26,685 bases of DNA from contig LUCW03000983.1 in NCBI GenBank assembly GCA_001586965.3, positions 1 to 26,685 of the forward strand, given 5' to 3'. This stretch comes from Sphaeroforma sirkka (taxonomy: Eukaryota; Opisthokonta; Ichthyosporea; Ichthyophonida). The translations under genes were made by a program, and so were the position numbers. Numbering within the stretch: position 1 is the first letter of the stretch; every line of letters starts with the position of its first letter. The notes below the pieces were generated by a model that worked only from the letters and a program-made list of their open reading frames with translations, did not search any database and was not told the origin of the DNA. Positions 11,101 to 21,749 of this stretch are shown in pieces.

Positions 11101-13404
11101 TTTTTACCATCGACTTGGCAGCGAACCTGACGGCGTGTATTATGAAGAAACCTCTGTGAAATTACTGTACGTGTCGTGAGCAAAGCGTCTCTTTGTAATC
11201 TCACCATACAAGCCAATGCTTCCGGCCTGAAAAAGATGTCCTTGTATACTAGATATATTCAGGAGACAACCGAGTCGTATATACTAGATGGTGATCTTCG
11301 AGGTATCGCTTTGACGGGGCTAACATCTGTCCGCGGGATGGAGCTGTTAGAAAGGTGAGCGTTGATAAGAAGTGCTTTCTCCCGTAGATGTAGATTGTGT
11401 AGTATGAGATACTATGAGTAAGCAGCCGCCTCTGTACTGCCGATTACCACCCGCACTATCTGTCAACATAGTCAATGCCGCTAGTATAGAACCACCGGAC
11501 GGGGATGTGCAATTTATCGACCCCCTTCCTATATGCACGCACCTCGTATACTTATCTGTGATCATTTTCGGCTCAAATTTACTCATATCAAGGTACCTTG
11601 AGCGAACGGGCGATGTGCAATCCGTGGCCTTAGCTATCGCCCATGTGCACTCGTCCGTTCAGACTGACAGTCAAGTGAGCCCGGATGGTCCAGATGGTCG
11701 ATGGGGAAATGCGAGGCGGAATTCAGAAGCCAGTGCAAACTCTGGTAGATCGTTTGGAAATTTCTGAGTACCGGATTTTTTTGTTTCGATTGAATTTGAG
11801 AGTTGATCTATTCTCTCCGTGTGCTCTTGTTCGCAAGGAGGATTTCAAGAGGAGCGTACATTCGCTTAAATGTTTGTAAATACCTGAGTATCGGGAATCT
11901 CCCATTTTCCAGGAGGAACCACTCCCAGGAAATCGCTTGAATTTACGTGCTGCCAAACTTTGATTGTCACGCTATAGCAGTAATCTTTTTACTGACCGCT
12001 CAATCGTGGTATATCATGTAGGCTTGTGAGAGGTGTGGTTATCTCAGTTGTTAAGTATTCTGTTACGTTGAAATCCAATACCACACAGGTACACATCCGG
12101 AGCAATTTGCACCGTATAAGCCGAAATACGAAGAGTGGGTGGACACATATAGAGATATGCTAGACCGTTGGCAGATGTGGGAGGAGAGAGCACTTTTCGA
12201 TGTGAAGCGTAACATGCTGGTCACCGATAGAAGCTCAACTAGTTTCCAAATGTTTGTCAGGTAAACCAGGCCTGGCCGGTGAATTAGATTCAAACTTTGT
12301 TCAGCACAGTTTATCCTACGAATTTGCATTATGTAGACAGAAACTTTGGTTTCGCCTCGAACTGCAGTGGAAGATCAAAATCTTATTTTGTATCTCCATC
12401 GTTCTATTAATAGGTGCAATCTGTGCAATAAGACGGTACAACGATCATCTAGTGCGAGTGCGAACTCGCATGGCCAGCAATCGCGTGCATATAACGCCAT
12501 GGGCGTTGGCGGTTTAAAGGTACGCAACTGGCATGGCATTCTGACGCTCTATATTATGTTGCACACACGACCTTTCCTTGGTACACTATATCGCTAGTTT
12601 CTATGACACTACCTATGCTCTTGCACTCGCGCATACCGCTAAGCGCTGAATACTTTCACGGTTTTCTACTAATGAAACTACTTTCACTGTAAACTCGTCC
12701 TCAGTATACTTACCCGTATTATTCCAAAACCTGTGTCTATACGTCAACAGGCCAATGTATGCCCATCGTGCCGCAAGTCACTACCGAAATGCTCACTCTG
12801 TCTGGTTCCGGTAGGAACTCCGTCCACGGGCGGCAATCCTGCGGTAACCAACAACAATAACATGCACAGCCAGAGCGGCAGCAATCAAATGCCTATCTCA
12901 CCGAGCTTGCACAGTCGCACACAGCTCAGAGAGTCAGGCCAGGGTGGCAGCGGGGGACCCGCTATGGGTACAGGAGGTCTACTGCACAGTGCCAGTGACC
13001 AGGTGATCGAACGCAGGATCGCGCGCATGGCTACCGCACCCCCGTCGTTGACTGTCAACAACCACAAAGCAGGTACCAACGGGACGGTGCACGGGATTGG
13101 TTCCACACCCACCTCGCCTGCAAATATTAACCTGAATGCCATGCAGAAGCAGACCTCGATAAACAATAACTCGAACAGGCCGGATGGGCCGATGACTGCT
13201 GGTATCGGGGTGGAAGGTGCGTATACCAAAGCGTTGCAAAATCCGGCAATGTCGCCCCTTTCTCTGTGGTTCAGTTGGTGTCAGAACTGTCGCCATGGCG
13301 GCCACGCTGGTCACATAACGGAATGGTTTTCTGCTCACGATGAGTGTCCTGTATCGGCCTGTGATTGTCATTGTATGTTGCAAGACGGTGTCACGATGCG
13401 ATGA
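5118..13404 (+). CDS. MIOS: MIOS (missing oocyte) orthologue, WD40 and zinc-finger subunit of GATOR2, 17 exons
   Basis: GATOR2 relieves GATOR1 inhibition and so promotes amino-acid-dependent TORC1 activity at the lysosome or vacuole. Exons read from sequence are 5118-5336, 5828-5954, 6968-7204, 7482-7604, 7808-8087, 8261-8392, 8544-8664, 8867-8974, 9067-9322, 9552-10171, 10475-10624, 10752-11011, 11253-11354, 11593-11744, 12089-12260, 12414-12519 and 12751-13404. All phases agree and give 1272 aa (human MIOS is 875). Residues 1 to about 530 form the WD40 region ([42 protein letters not shown]). Residues about 580-1000 form the alpha-solenoid ([34 protein letters not shown]). The C-terminal zinc module has CNLC at 1021-1024, [11 protein letters not shown] from 1059, [12 protein letters not shown] from 1232 and [10 protein letters not shown] from 1254. 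Many junctions rebuild conserved residues exactly, for example LHR/YIQ at 11011/11253. The exon 1 donor and the exon 14 donor (11745) are the least certain. Confidence 0.95.
5955..6967 (+). other. Largest MIOS intron (intron 2)
   Basis: The donor is GTATGC after 5954 and the acceptor is ATTTCAG ending at 6967. Both flanking exons are phase 1. I see no nested gene and no repeat in it. Exon 2 ends in ...PDLQ and exon 3 opens in the frame that leads to CVAMQFNQ, which aligns with the second WD40 blade of animal MIOS. Confidence 0.7.
12414..13401 (+). other. MIOS: Coding part of the MIOS C-terminal zinc-binding module, with an inserted linker
   Basis: Exons 16 and 17 carry three cysteine/histidine clusters typical of the MIOS C-terminus. 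In human MIOS about 25 residues separate CALCLINMGTP from the WFTWCHNC cluster. Here roughly 140 residues (about 1083-1222), rich in S, G, N, Q and T, lie between [11 protein letters not shown] and LWFSWCQNC. The insert is in frame within one exon and shows no donor/acceptor pair that would remove it neatly. It is probably a disordered loop extruded from the zinc fold. Confidence 0.8.
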
Positions 13405-13620
13405 GCAAGGGCCTGAATGCTTGTCATCCCATAATGGCCTGAATGCCTGTCATCTCATAATGGCCTGAATGCCTGTCATCCCGTAATGGCCTGAATGCTT
13501 GTCATCCCATAATGGCCTGAATGCTTGTCATCCCATAATGGCCTGAAAGCCTGTCATCCCATGATAGCCTGAATGCCTATCATCTCATAATGGCCTGAAT
13601 GCCTGTCATCTCATAATGGC

Positions 13621-16600
13621 CTGAATACCTGTCATCCCGTAATGGCCTGAATGCTTGACATCCCATGATAGCCTGAATGCCTATCATCTCATAATGGCCT
13701 GAATGCCTGTCATCTCATAATGGCCTGAATACCTGTCATCCCGTAATGGCCTGAATGCCTGTCATCTCATAATGGCCTGAATGCCTATCATCTCATAATG
13801 GCCTGAATGCTTGTCATCCCATAATGGCCTGAATGCCTGTCATCCCATAATGGCCTGAATGCCTGTCATCCCATAATGGCCTGAATGCTTGTCATCTCAT
13901 AATGGCCTGAATACCTGTCATCCCATAATGGCCTGAATGTCTATCATCTCATTTTGGCCTGAATGCTTGTCATCCCATAATGGCCTGAATGCCTTTCATC
14001 CCATCATGGCCTGAATGCCTGTCATCCCATAATGGCCTGAATGCTTGTCATCCCATGATAGCCTGAATGCCTATCATCTCATAATGGCCTGAATGCCTGT
14101 CATCTCATAATGGCCTGAATGCTTGACATCCCATGATAGCCTGAATGCCTATCATCTCATAATGGCCTGAATGCTTGTCATCTCTCATAATGGCCTGAAT
14201 GCCTTTCATCCCATCATGGCCTGAAAGCTTGTCATCCCATAATGGCCTGAATGCTTGACATCCCATGATAGCCTGAATGCCTATCATCCCGTAATGGCCT
14301 GAATGCCTGTCATCTCATAATGGCCTGAATGCCTATCATCTCATAATGGCCTGAATGCTTGTCATCCCATAATGGCCTGAATGCCTTTCATCCCATAATG
14401 GCCTGAATGCCTATCATCTCATAATGGCCTGAATGCCTGTCATCCCATAATGGCCTGAATGCCTGTCATCCCATAATGGCCTGAATGCTTGTCATCTCAT
14501 AATGGCCTGAATGCCTGTCATCCCATAATGGCTTGAATGTCTATAATGGCCTGAATGTCTATCATCTCATTTTTGGCCTGAATGCTTGTCATCCCATAAT
14601 GGCCTGAATGCCTTTCATCCCATCATGGCCTGAATGCCTGTCATCCCATAATGGCCTGAATGCCTGTCATCCCATAATGGCCTGAATGCTTGTCATCTCA
14701 TAATGGCCTGAATGCCTATCATCTCATAATGGCCTGAATGCTTGTCATCTCATAATGGCCTGAATGCCTTTCATCCCATCATGGCCTGAAAGCTTGTCAT
14801 CCAATAATGGCCTGAATGCTTGACATCCCATGATAGCCTGAATGCCTATCATCCCGTAATGGCCTGAATGCCTGTCATCTCATAATGGCCTGAATGCCTA
14901 TCATCTCATAATGGCCTGAATGCTTGTCATCCCATAATGGCCTGAATGCCTTTCATCCCATAATGGCCTGAATGCCTATCATCTCATAATGGCCTGAATG
15001 CCTGTCATCCCATAATGGCCTGAATGCCTGTCATCCCATAATGGCCTGAATGCTTTGTCATCTCATAATGGCCTGAATGCCTGTCATCCCATAATGGCTT
15101 GAATGTCTATAATGGCCTGAATGTCTATCATCTCATTTTGGCCTGAATGCTTGTCATCCCATAATGGCCTGAATGCCTTTCATCCCATCATGGCCTGAAT
15201 GCCTGTCATCCCATAATGGCCTGAATGCCTGTCATCCCATAATGGCCTGAATGCTTGTCATCTCATAATGGCCTGAATGCCTGTCATCCCATAATGGCCT
15301 GAATGTCTATCATCTCATTTTGGCCTGAATGCTTGTCATCCCCCATAATGGCCTGAATGCCTGTCATCCCATAATGGCCTGAATGCTTGTCATCTCATAA
15401 TGGCCTGAATACCTGTCATCCCGTAATGGCCTGAATGCTTGACATCCCATGATAGCCTGAATGCCTATCATCTCATAATGGCCTGAATGCCTGTCATCTC
15501 ATAATGGCCTGAATACCTGTCATCCTGTAATGGCCTGAATGCCTGTCATCTCATAATGGCCTGAATGCCTATCATCTCATAATGGCCTGAATGCTTGTCA
15601 TCCCATAATGGCCTGAATGCCTGTCATCCCATAATGGCCTGAATGCCTGTCATCCCATAATGGCCTGAATGCTTGTCATCTCATAATGGCCTGAATACCT
15701 GTCATCCCATAATGGCCTGAATGTCTATCATCTCATTTTGGCCTGAATGCTTGTCATCCCATAATGGCCTGAATGCCTTTCATCCCATCATGGCCTGAAT
15801 GCCTGTCATCCCATAATGGCCTGAATGCTTGTCATCCCATGATAGCCTGAATGCCTATCATCTCATAATGGCCTGAATGCCTGTCATCTCATAATGGCCT
15901 GAATGCTTGACATCCCATGATAGCCTGAATGCCTATCATCTCATAATGGCCTGAATGCTTGTCATCTCATAATGGCCTGAATGCCTTTCATCCCATCATG
16001 GCCTGAAAGCTTGTCATCCCATAATGGCCTGAATGCTTGACATCCCATGATAGCCTGAATGCCTATCATCCCGTAATGGCCTGAATGCCTGTCATCTCAT
16101 AATGGCCTGAATGCCTATCATCTCATAATGGCCTGAATGCTTGTCATCCCATAATGGCCTGAATGCCTTTCATCCCATAATGGCCTGAATGCCTATCATC
16201 TCATAATGGCCTGAATGCCTGTCATCCCATAATGGCCTGAATGCCTGTCATCCCATAATGGCCTGAATGCTTGTCATCTCATAATGGCCTGAATGCCTGT
16301 CATCACATAATGGCTTGAATGTCTATAATGGCCTGAATGTCTATCATCTCATTTTGGCCTGAATGCTTGTCATCCCATAATGGCCTGAATGCCTTTCATC
16401 CCATCATGGCCTGAATGCCTGTCATCCCATAATGGCCTGAATGCCTGTCATCCCATAATGGCCTGAATGCTTGTCATCTCATAATGGCCTGAATGCCTGT
16501 CATCTCATAATGGCCTGAATGCTTGACATCCCATGATAGCCTGAATGCCTATCATCTCATAATGGCCTGAATGCTTGTCATCTCATAATGGCCTGAATGC

Positions 16601-17180
16601 CTTTCATCCCATCATGGCCTGAAAGCTTGTCATCCAATAATGGCCTGAATGCTTGACATCCCATGATAGCCTGAATGCCTATCATCCCGTAATGGCCTGA
16701 ATGCCTGTCATCTCATAATGGCCTGAATGCCTATCATCTCATAATGGCCTGAATGCTTGTCATCCCATAATGGCCTGAATGCCTTTCATCCCATAATGGC
16801 CTGAATGCCTATCATCTCATAATGGCCTGAATGCCTGTCATCCCATAATGGCCTGAATGCCTGTCATCCCATAATGGCCTGAATGCTTGTCATCTCATAA
16901 TGGCCTGAATGCCTGTCATCCCATAATGGCTTGAATGTCTATAATGGCCTGAATGTCTATCATCTCATTTTGGCCTGAATGCTTGTCATCCCATAATGGC
17001 CTGAATGCCTTTCATCCCATCATGGCCTGAATGCCTGTCATCCCATAATGGCCTGAATGCCTGTCATCCCATAATGGCCTGAATGCTTGTCATCTCATAA
17101 TGGCCTGAATGCCTGTCATCCCATAATGGCCTGAATGTCTATCATCTCATTTTGGCCTGAATGCTTGTCATCCCATAATG
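13621..17180. repeat. About 1.78-kb tandem segmental duplication inside the minisatellite
   Basis: The ordered series of unit variants beginning at 13621 (the GAATACCTGTCATCCCG unit) recurs from 15405. Over the first roughly 560 bp compared I found only one substitution and one 2-bp difference. Other markers keep the same offset: GAAAGCTTGTCATCC at 14223 and 16005 (1782), and GCTTGAATGTCTATAATGG at 14531 and 16313 (1782). Later marker pairs (14788/16621 and 15097/16929) are offset 1832-1833, as expected if two units were gained in the second copy. Confidence 0.85.
14223..14787. repeat. 565-bp higher-order repeat block (reference copy)
   Basis: The marker GAAAGCTTGTCATCC at 14223 is followed by the same variant order as the next marker at 14788, giving a block of 565 bp (about 22 units, one shortened). 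The equivalent pair at 16005 and 16621 is 616 bp, two units longer. This is a mid-level repeat between the 26-bp unit and the 1.78-kb duplication. Confidence 0.8.
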
Positions 17181-17360
17181 GCCTGAATGCCTTTCATCCC
17201 ATCATGGTCTGAATGCCTATCATCTCATAATGGCCTGAATGCCTGTCATCCCTTAATGGCCTGAATGCCTGTCTTCCCATAATGGCCTGAATGCTTGTCA
17301 TCCCATAATGGCCTGAAAGCTTGTCATCCCACAATGGCCTGAATGCTTGTCATCCCATAA

Positions 17361-18058
17361 TCGGAGAGTTGGACAGGTTGCAACATTCAGAGGAAATTCA
17401 GGATCGTTATCCATGACATTGATGCAAAAGCTCTTATGACATTATCTTTTCAAATTGGCGCGTGGATGCCCGAACTTCTCATGCACTCGATATGTACTGG
17501 ATACGACGGAAAGAAGTCGTTGGTGGCTTGCCGAATGATACTGCGCAAACTGTGTTTCGCGGACGAATGTGGTAGGGACAGAGATATATAACGACTATCA
17601 ACGGTGCTTACGTAGTTCAGTACGTCCCCAACAACAAACGAAAGCAGCAGAGTCCCAGGATCAGAATACGAACAGTTCTGAGCATCAACGGCCGGACGCT
17701 AGTGCCCAGAGGCCGCTATTGAGTTTGGTCTATTTGGCATGGTTGGGGAATGGGAAACTTAGTATTGGTATCGCAAATTTAGTCAATTTAAAATCATCCG
17801 GTGACTCGTGCACGATGCTATTGCATGATAACTTAAATGTATCAAGCTTTCTCGGCCGGATCTGATCTCTGATTTGATTGCTACAGTATATGCGAACCGC
17901 AAAGATGGTTATTTAGTCCGTTTCGTAGTATCTGAAACGTATTTATTAAACCTGCTGGTCATGCATAGGCAAATTATTTACGCAGGCAACGCAGCTGTCT
18001 TCGTCAGGTTTTCTGGAATTATATCGCATATCGTGACTCACAAATGTACACCTTATGG
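17361..18058. other. Region between the array and the pinin 3' end, unassigned open frames
   Basis: Immediately after the array a plus-strand frame of about 75 codons (about 17360-17588) is open without an early ATG. It includes LMTLSFQIGAWMPELLMH and ends at TAA. An overlapping frame in another phase (about 17540-17865) has a polar Q/N/S-rich stretch followed by LLSLVYLAWLGNGKLSIG. Neither is recognised, and I found no splice pair that joins them or joins either to MIOS. They may be a broken gene, exons of an unseen gene, or chance. On the minus strand TTTATT at 17942-17947 reads AATAAA, a good poly(A) signal for pinin. Confidence 0.4.
17942..17947 (-). terminator. Candidate poly(A) signal for pinin
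   Basis: AATAAA on the minus strand lies about 112 bp downstream of the pinin stop codon at 18059. It is the first canonical signal after the stop. ATTAAA on the plus strand (17945-17950) overlaps it and is the first plus-strand signal after MIOS, about 4.5 kb away. Confidence 0.5.
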
Positions 18059-21000
18059 CTATTCATCTGCTGCCATATCTGTACCTCCCTCCATCTTGAA
18101 ATCCACTGCTTCGTTTTCTTCGTGTCTGTCTCTGTTCTTATTTTCGCTTGGCACCTCACCAGCTGGACGGTGCTGCCTTTCCACCTTGATACCGTAGTCT
18201 TCCGTGACCATCTTATCGTCTTCGCCCTCTCCCCTGTCGTCACTAATGATTATCGTAGCGTCTCTAATGTCTTCCGGCCTTTCTGCTAGTATTGCTTTCC
18301 TACTGCGCTCTAACAGCTTGAGTGTAGTTTTTGTGTGCTTTGCGGGCTTGTAGAATATGTGCGGGGTTGACTTCACCCGTATGAACTCACAACTACCCAA
18401 ATCGGTGAAATGCTGATATTTCATTTGTTGCTGTTCGAAGAAGGAGGCATACGGATGAGTGATATATTTGATACAAACAACTCATGTGCTGGATACCCCA
18501 GATCAATCTGTGGGTACATGTTGATATCAATTAGGAAGTCAAAGGAAGTCAAATTGATGAATATTTAAGTGAAAACTGAAATAAATAAAGGCACACTACA
18601 TACCACTCGACTTGCTTCCACTTCTTCAGAAAATTTGACCAGTTTTTGAGCGGTTTCATCCTTCTGCTGTAGTAAGTTCAATATCTCCTCCTCCTCTGTT
18701 GACGTATGCCATGTGAAAATAATTCAGTTACAGACTACGTGCTGCGTCCTAGATGTACAACCCCCCCCCCCCAGCACAAAGATGCAAAAATTGTACCGAT
18801 TGTTTGCGAGAAAATGTACCGAAACCTATCCGAACAGAAAAAGGACCGCTCCGACCAAAGCGCTGTAATCCGCGTACACAGCCAGCATATACTATAAGCT
18901 AGTTTAAAAGTACATTACGTGTATACACATGTAGAGATAGCAACCCACCGATCTTGGACTGCTGACTTGTCTTCTCGGCGATGCGTTTCTCGATTTCCTG
19001 GCGCTTCTTAATTAATTCCTCGTCCTTCTGCTTGCTGACCCGTCGGCCACCCACCACCACCCTGTTCCTACTACCGCCCCCCATATTACCCATCAGCGCC
19101 CCGAATAACCTGCGGTTGCGAGTCTTATCTAGCACAGCCTCCCCTTGGCTTATCCTCTGGGCGCGTGCTTGTGAGATGCTGGCCATATCTTCCTTCTTGG
19201 GGAGGATGGGGCCTGAGTATAGATAAACGTGAAAGAGGCGCATTAGAAAAACAAGTACGGAACAGTTTGTGCTATAGTTCCTTTAATAAAAATGTACCTG
19301 GAGAGTGGCGTGCAACATGAGAGCCTTAGATGGGCTGCAAGTGCTTGGTTGTCGTAGCTGATTATTGCTGTGCTTAGGATATAGAACACAATACACTTTG
19401 TGATTGTGTCGGGCCTTACTGATGAAGGATGATGCACACTGGTGGGCTGTGAGAGTACAAAACTTCTTCATATACTATGTATGATCCATGACAGTGGATT
19501 GCTTCTATGAGGTTCGACACATCCGCAATAGCACCATATAGCATCATGAAATCCTATGGAAACCCTTGTGGTACACGGACATCACTCAAAACAAAATCAT
19601 GGACAAGATGTGTGCATACAGATACAACAGTAGGAACGGTAGAAAATCTGTGCGTACGTTAAAAACTTCTGTTAATGCAACACCCTACTTAACACTCTTG
19701 CATAGGGCAGCACGATGTAGTTGCCCTTGCTTTTAAGTCATCGCATCTCATGCATGAGCCAAGTACTTATACAGTTCTACCTGCGCTGCGCACCCCTTTA
19801 CCCCACATAGCGAATTATATCAAGATTGGTCCCAATCATACATTGTGCTCATTTGCAAGGATTAGAAGTTTTCTATGCAGCCACTTATGCACACGGACAT
19901 CGTGTCGTCTTCTTATCTAAAAGTATGCGTTTGTGTACGTTTACATAATGATCCGACATCCGTACACGATAGAATCGCTTCCGGGTTTCAAATATCATTC
20001 GTACGTTAGCTATACGATAGAACACATACCGCTATTGATACTTGCGAGCAGATACGAGCGCATGAATACCAATTAAGGTTGCACCCTCACTCATTGTCGT
20101 TGTATATAACAACAACATGGATTATTGCTAACGCACCTACATTGTATATATGAAATCATGTACGTGTGCATACATCCTTTTGTTTCCTTCTGCACTGTGT
20201 TCTGGAAAAAAAAAAGCACTCTATACAAAGCAATACATTGCATATACGCATATACATAGAAGAGAAAAAAAATGGGTGAACTAGTTCTCGGATCTGAACA
20301 ATATATACGCAGGGATGACACGCGAAGATATCAAACCAATGACTATACTGTTAGATACTTTTGCTCATTCGTCTGAGTCAAGCTCACAAGCCGATACCGC
20401 TGTGTATGTCCTAGAACAAACAAACACTCACTACAAGGGGTTGCAAAATGCACACTTCATCCACTCAGTCCAGTGTTAGCGAAGTGACAGCGCTGTGTCA
20501 GCGTTGTGTCATAGCACGTGCACTATAAGTATCCATACCTTTCCATTTAGGCTTCTCGGGCACATTGTCCAGCAGCTCCCCTTCTTCCACGTCTTCCTGA
20601 TCAACGACATCCTTCTTTGAATCCTCTCCCGGTATATGTTCTGCTTGCGCTGACGCCCTTCTCTGCGTATCAGAATCCTTGTTGCTATGTACACCCCTGC
20701 TCTCTTTTCTCTCAACTTCCCGTCTGTGGTCTCCACGACTCCTGTCCTTGTGTTTATCTTCGCGCTTGCTGTTGTGTTTGCTGTCTGCCTTCACATCCGT
20801 GTCGTCTATACTGCCAGTAGAACCAACGAAATTTTTATCTGGCGATTCATGCATCTGCTCGTCACTAAGTTCGACGCGAGCGCTCTTAGTCTTGCGGATT
20901 ATCACGCTCTGTATAATGGGTTTATCGTCGTCTTCATCCTCCTCTAACCGTTGCTGTCGCTTTCTTTGTAGCCGTCTGACATAATTTATAGACGTTATGC

Positions 21001-21498
21001 TAAAGTTAATATAACGATTACAATACTAGCAACAATTCTACCAGCAATATATGATTTAGAATTGAGACAGTGTCGGAATAGAAAACATACGATCCTACCT
21101 GTATAAATCTAGTTATTAGTGATTTTGATAATGTAAGTACGGCATGCACAAAGTAATGACTCAGAGATGCTGAGCAAAACTGAGGACAAAACATGCGTTT
21201 CTACTCTGCTACAGACCGGGGCTTTAATACAACAAACAGACTCGATAAACTTTTCTTATCTCAGGTGTAAATTTGTGGGAATTCAATCCACGCAAAGATA
21301 CGATGGGACGTGCACTCTTAAAGAAAGGAAGATATATGTGAACTCTGTATCCCATGTGAACTCTGCATCACCGGCTGCACGGAAGTCCTAGTAGACATAC
21401 CTGGCGGTCGCACCGAAGCGATGCAGTTGATCCTCTATTTCTTTGAGTTCAGCTTTGTAGGCCTGAAACTTAGACTCGGCTTCCTTCATCGTGACCAT
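18059..21498 (-). CDS. PNN: Pinin (PNN) orthologue, splicing/EJC-associated factor, 5 exons
   Basis: Pinin is a nuclear-speckle protein that binds the exon-junction/PSAP complex (RNPS1, SAP18) and affects splicing; in animals it is also reported at desmosomes. Exons in transcript order are 21498-21401, 20975-20539, 19212-18949, 18695-18604 and 18430-18059. Phases agree and give 420 aa (human 717). The N-terminus (MVTMKEAESKFQAYKAELKE) is a coiled-coil start like human pinin. Residues about 45-60 (EEDEDDDKPIIQSV) match the acidic EDDDVKKPALQS stretch. The memA region contains RNRRLFGALMG at 210-220 (human NRRIFGLLMG), a long charged helix, and FIRVKSTPHIFYKPA at 313-327 (human YIRTKTKPHLFYIPG). 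A basic/acidic linker (about 75-170) lies between. The long SR-like C-terminal tail of animal pinin is absent; the protein ends acidic (DMAADE). Convergent with MIOS and divergent from the C-CAP/SEC-C gene. Confidence 0.9.
18761..18772 (+). repeat. C12 homopolymer in pinin intron 3
   Basis: Twelve consecutive cytosines (G12 on the coding strand) lie inside the 18696-18948 intron, about 65 bp upstream of the exon 4 acceptor. It is a likely length-variable or error-prone site. Confidence 0.8.
19213..20538 (-). other. Pinin intron 2 (1.3 kb)
   Basis: The donor GTATGG follows AAATGGAAAG and the acceptor is ATACTCAG before GCCCCATCC; both are phase 1. Several short AT-rich open frames are present, none recognised. 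I see no nested gene, RNA gene or repeat other than short A runs. Confidence 0.65.
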
Positions 21499-21621
21499 TG
21501 TGGATATTCATGCATGCAACCTCGAACACACACTAAAGAGACTCTCCATTCGCCAACGTCTATAATGATGCATTCGAAGACGCTACTAATCTGTGTATGC
21601 CTATTTTGTAAATACACCTGT

Positions 21622-21749
21622 GTGGGCCGTGGGTCCCGTGGTGCCGGTCGGAAAAGAATGATGGTGAAAAGTTGGGTTTTTAGGGTTAGGTGTCTAAAAA
21701 CAAAAAAGGCCTCAAAAATTCAAAAACCCCCCTGGGTCTCACGGCCCTA
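21622..21749. mobile_element. Small MITE-like foldback element with terminal inverted repeats
   Basis: The left end reads TGGGCCGTGGGTCCC. The right end, read as reverse complement, is AGGGCCGTGAGACCC, matching at all but about three positions. Just inside, GGGTTTTTAG on the left pairs loosely with CAAAAACCCCC on the right, so most of the 128 bp could fold. There is no transposase and no clear target-site duplication. The GGGCCG-type ends recall hAT-like nonautonomous elements, but that assignment is inference. Confidence 0.5.

Larger units (their letters stand above)
13411..17360. repeat. 26-bp minisatellite array, about 150 units, with nested higher-order repeats
   Basis: The array consists of head-to-tail 26-bp units with core GGCCTGAATGCC followed by a TGTCATCCC-type half and CATAATGG at the junction. 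Recurring variants are GCTTGTCATCCC, GCCTATCATCTC, GCTTGACATCCCATGATAG, GCCTTTCATCCCATCATGG, GTCTATCATCTCATTTTGG, and an 18-bp shortened unit at the GCTTGAATGTCTATAATGG sites. Marker variants recur at fixed spacing, showing higher-order blocks (see findings). The left edge starts about 7 bp after the MIOS stop codon. Units at the right edge (from about 17250) are more degenerate. There are no unique spacers, so it is not CRISPR. Stop codons occur in every frame on both strands, so it is not a long coding repeat. Confidence 0.98.

Noticed and set aside
11122..11175. Extra MIOS micro-exon (EPDGVYYEE...)
   Set aside because: It is splice-compatible, but skipping it joins 11011 to 11253 and restores LHRYIQE, matching the animal LNRYIEK sequence exactly in spacing.
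14105..14287. Minus-strand 60-aa repeat ORF within the array as a repeat protein
   Set aside because: The unit length is not a multiple of three and TGA recurs in every frame; this ORF exists only where local variants remove the stop.
13411..17360. CRISPR-like array
   Set aside because: Units are contiguous 26-bp tandem copies with no unique spacers, in an intron-bearing eukaryotic context with no cas genes.
18059..18424. Plus-strand ORFs overlapping pinin exon 5
   Set aside because: They are shadows of the pinin exon, which carries the conserved KSTPHIFY motif in phase.
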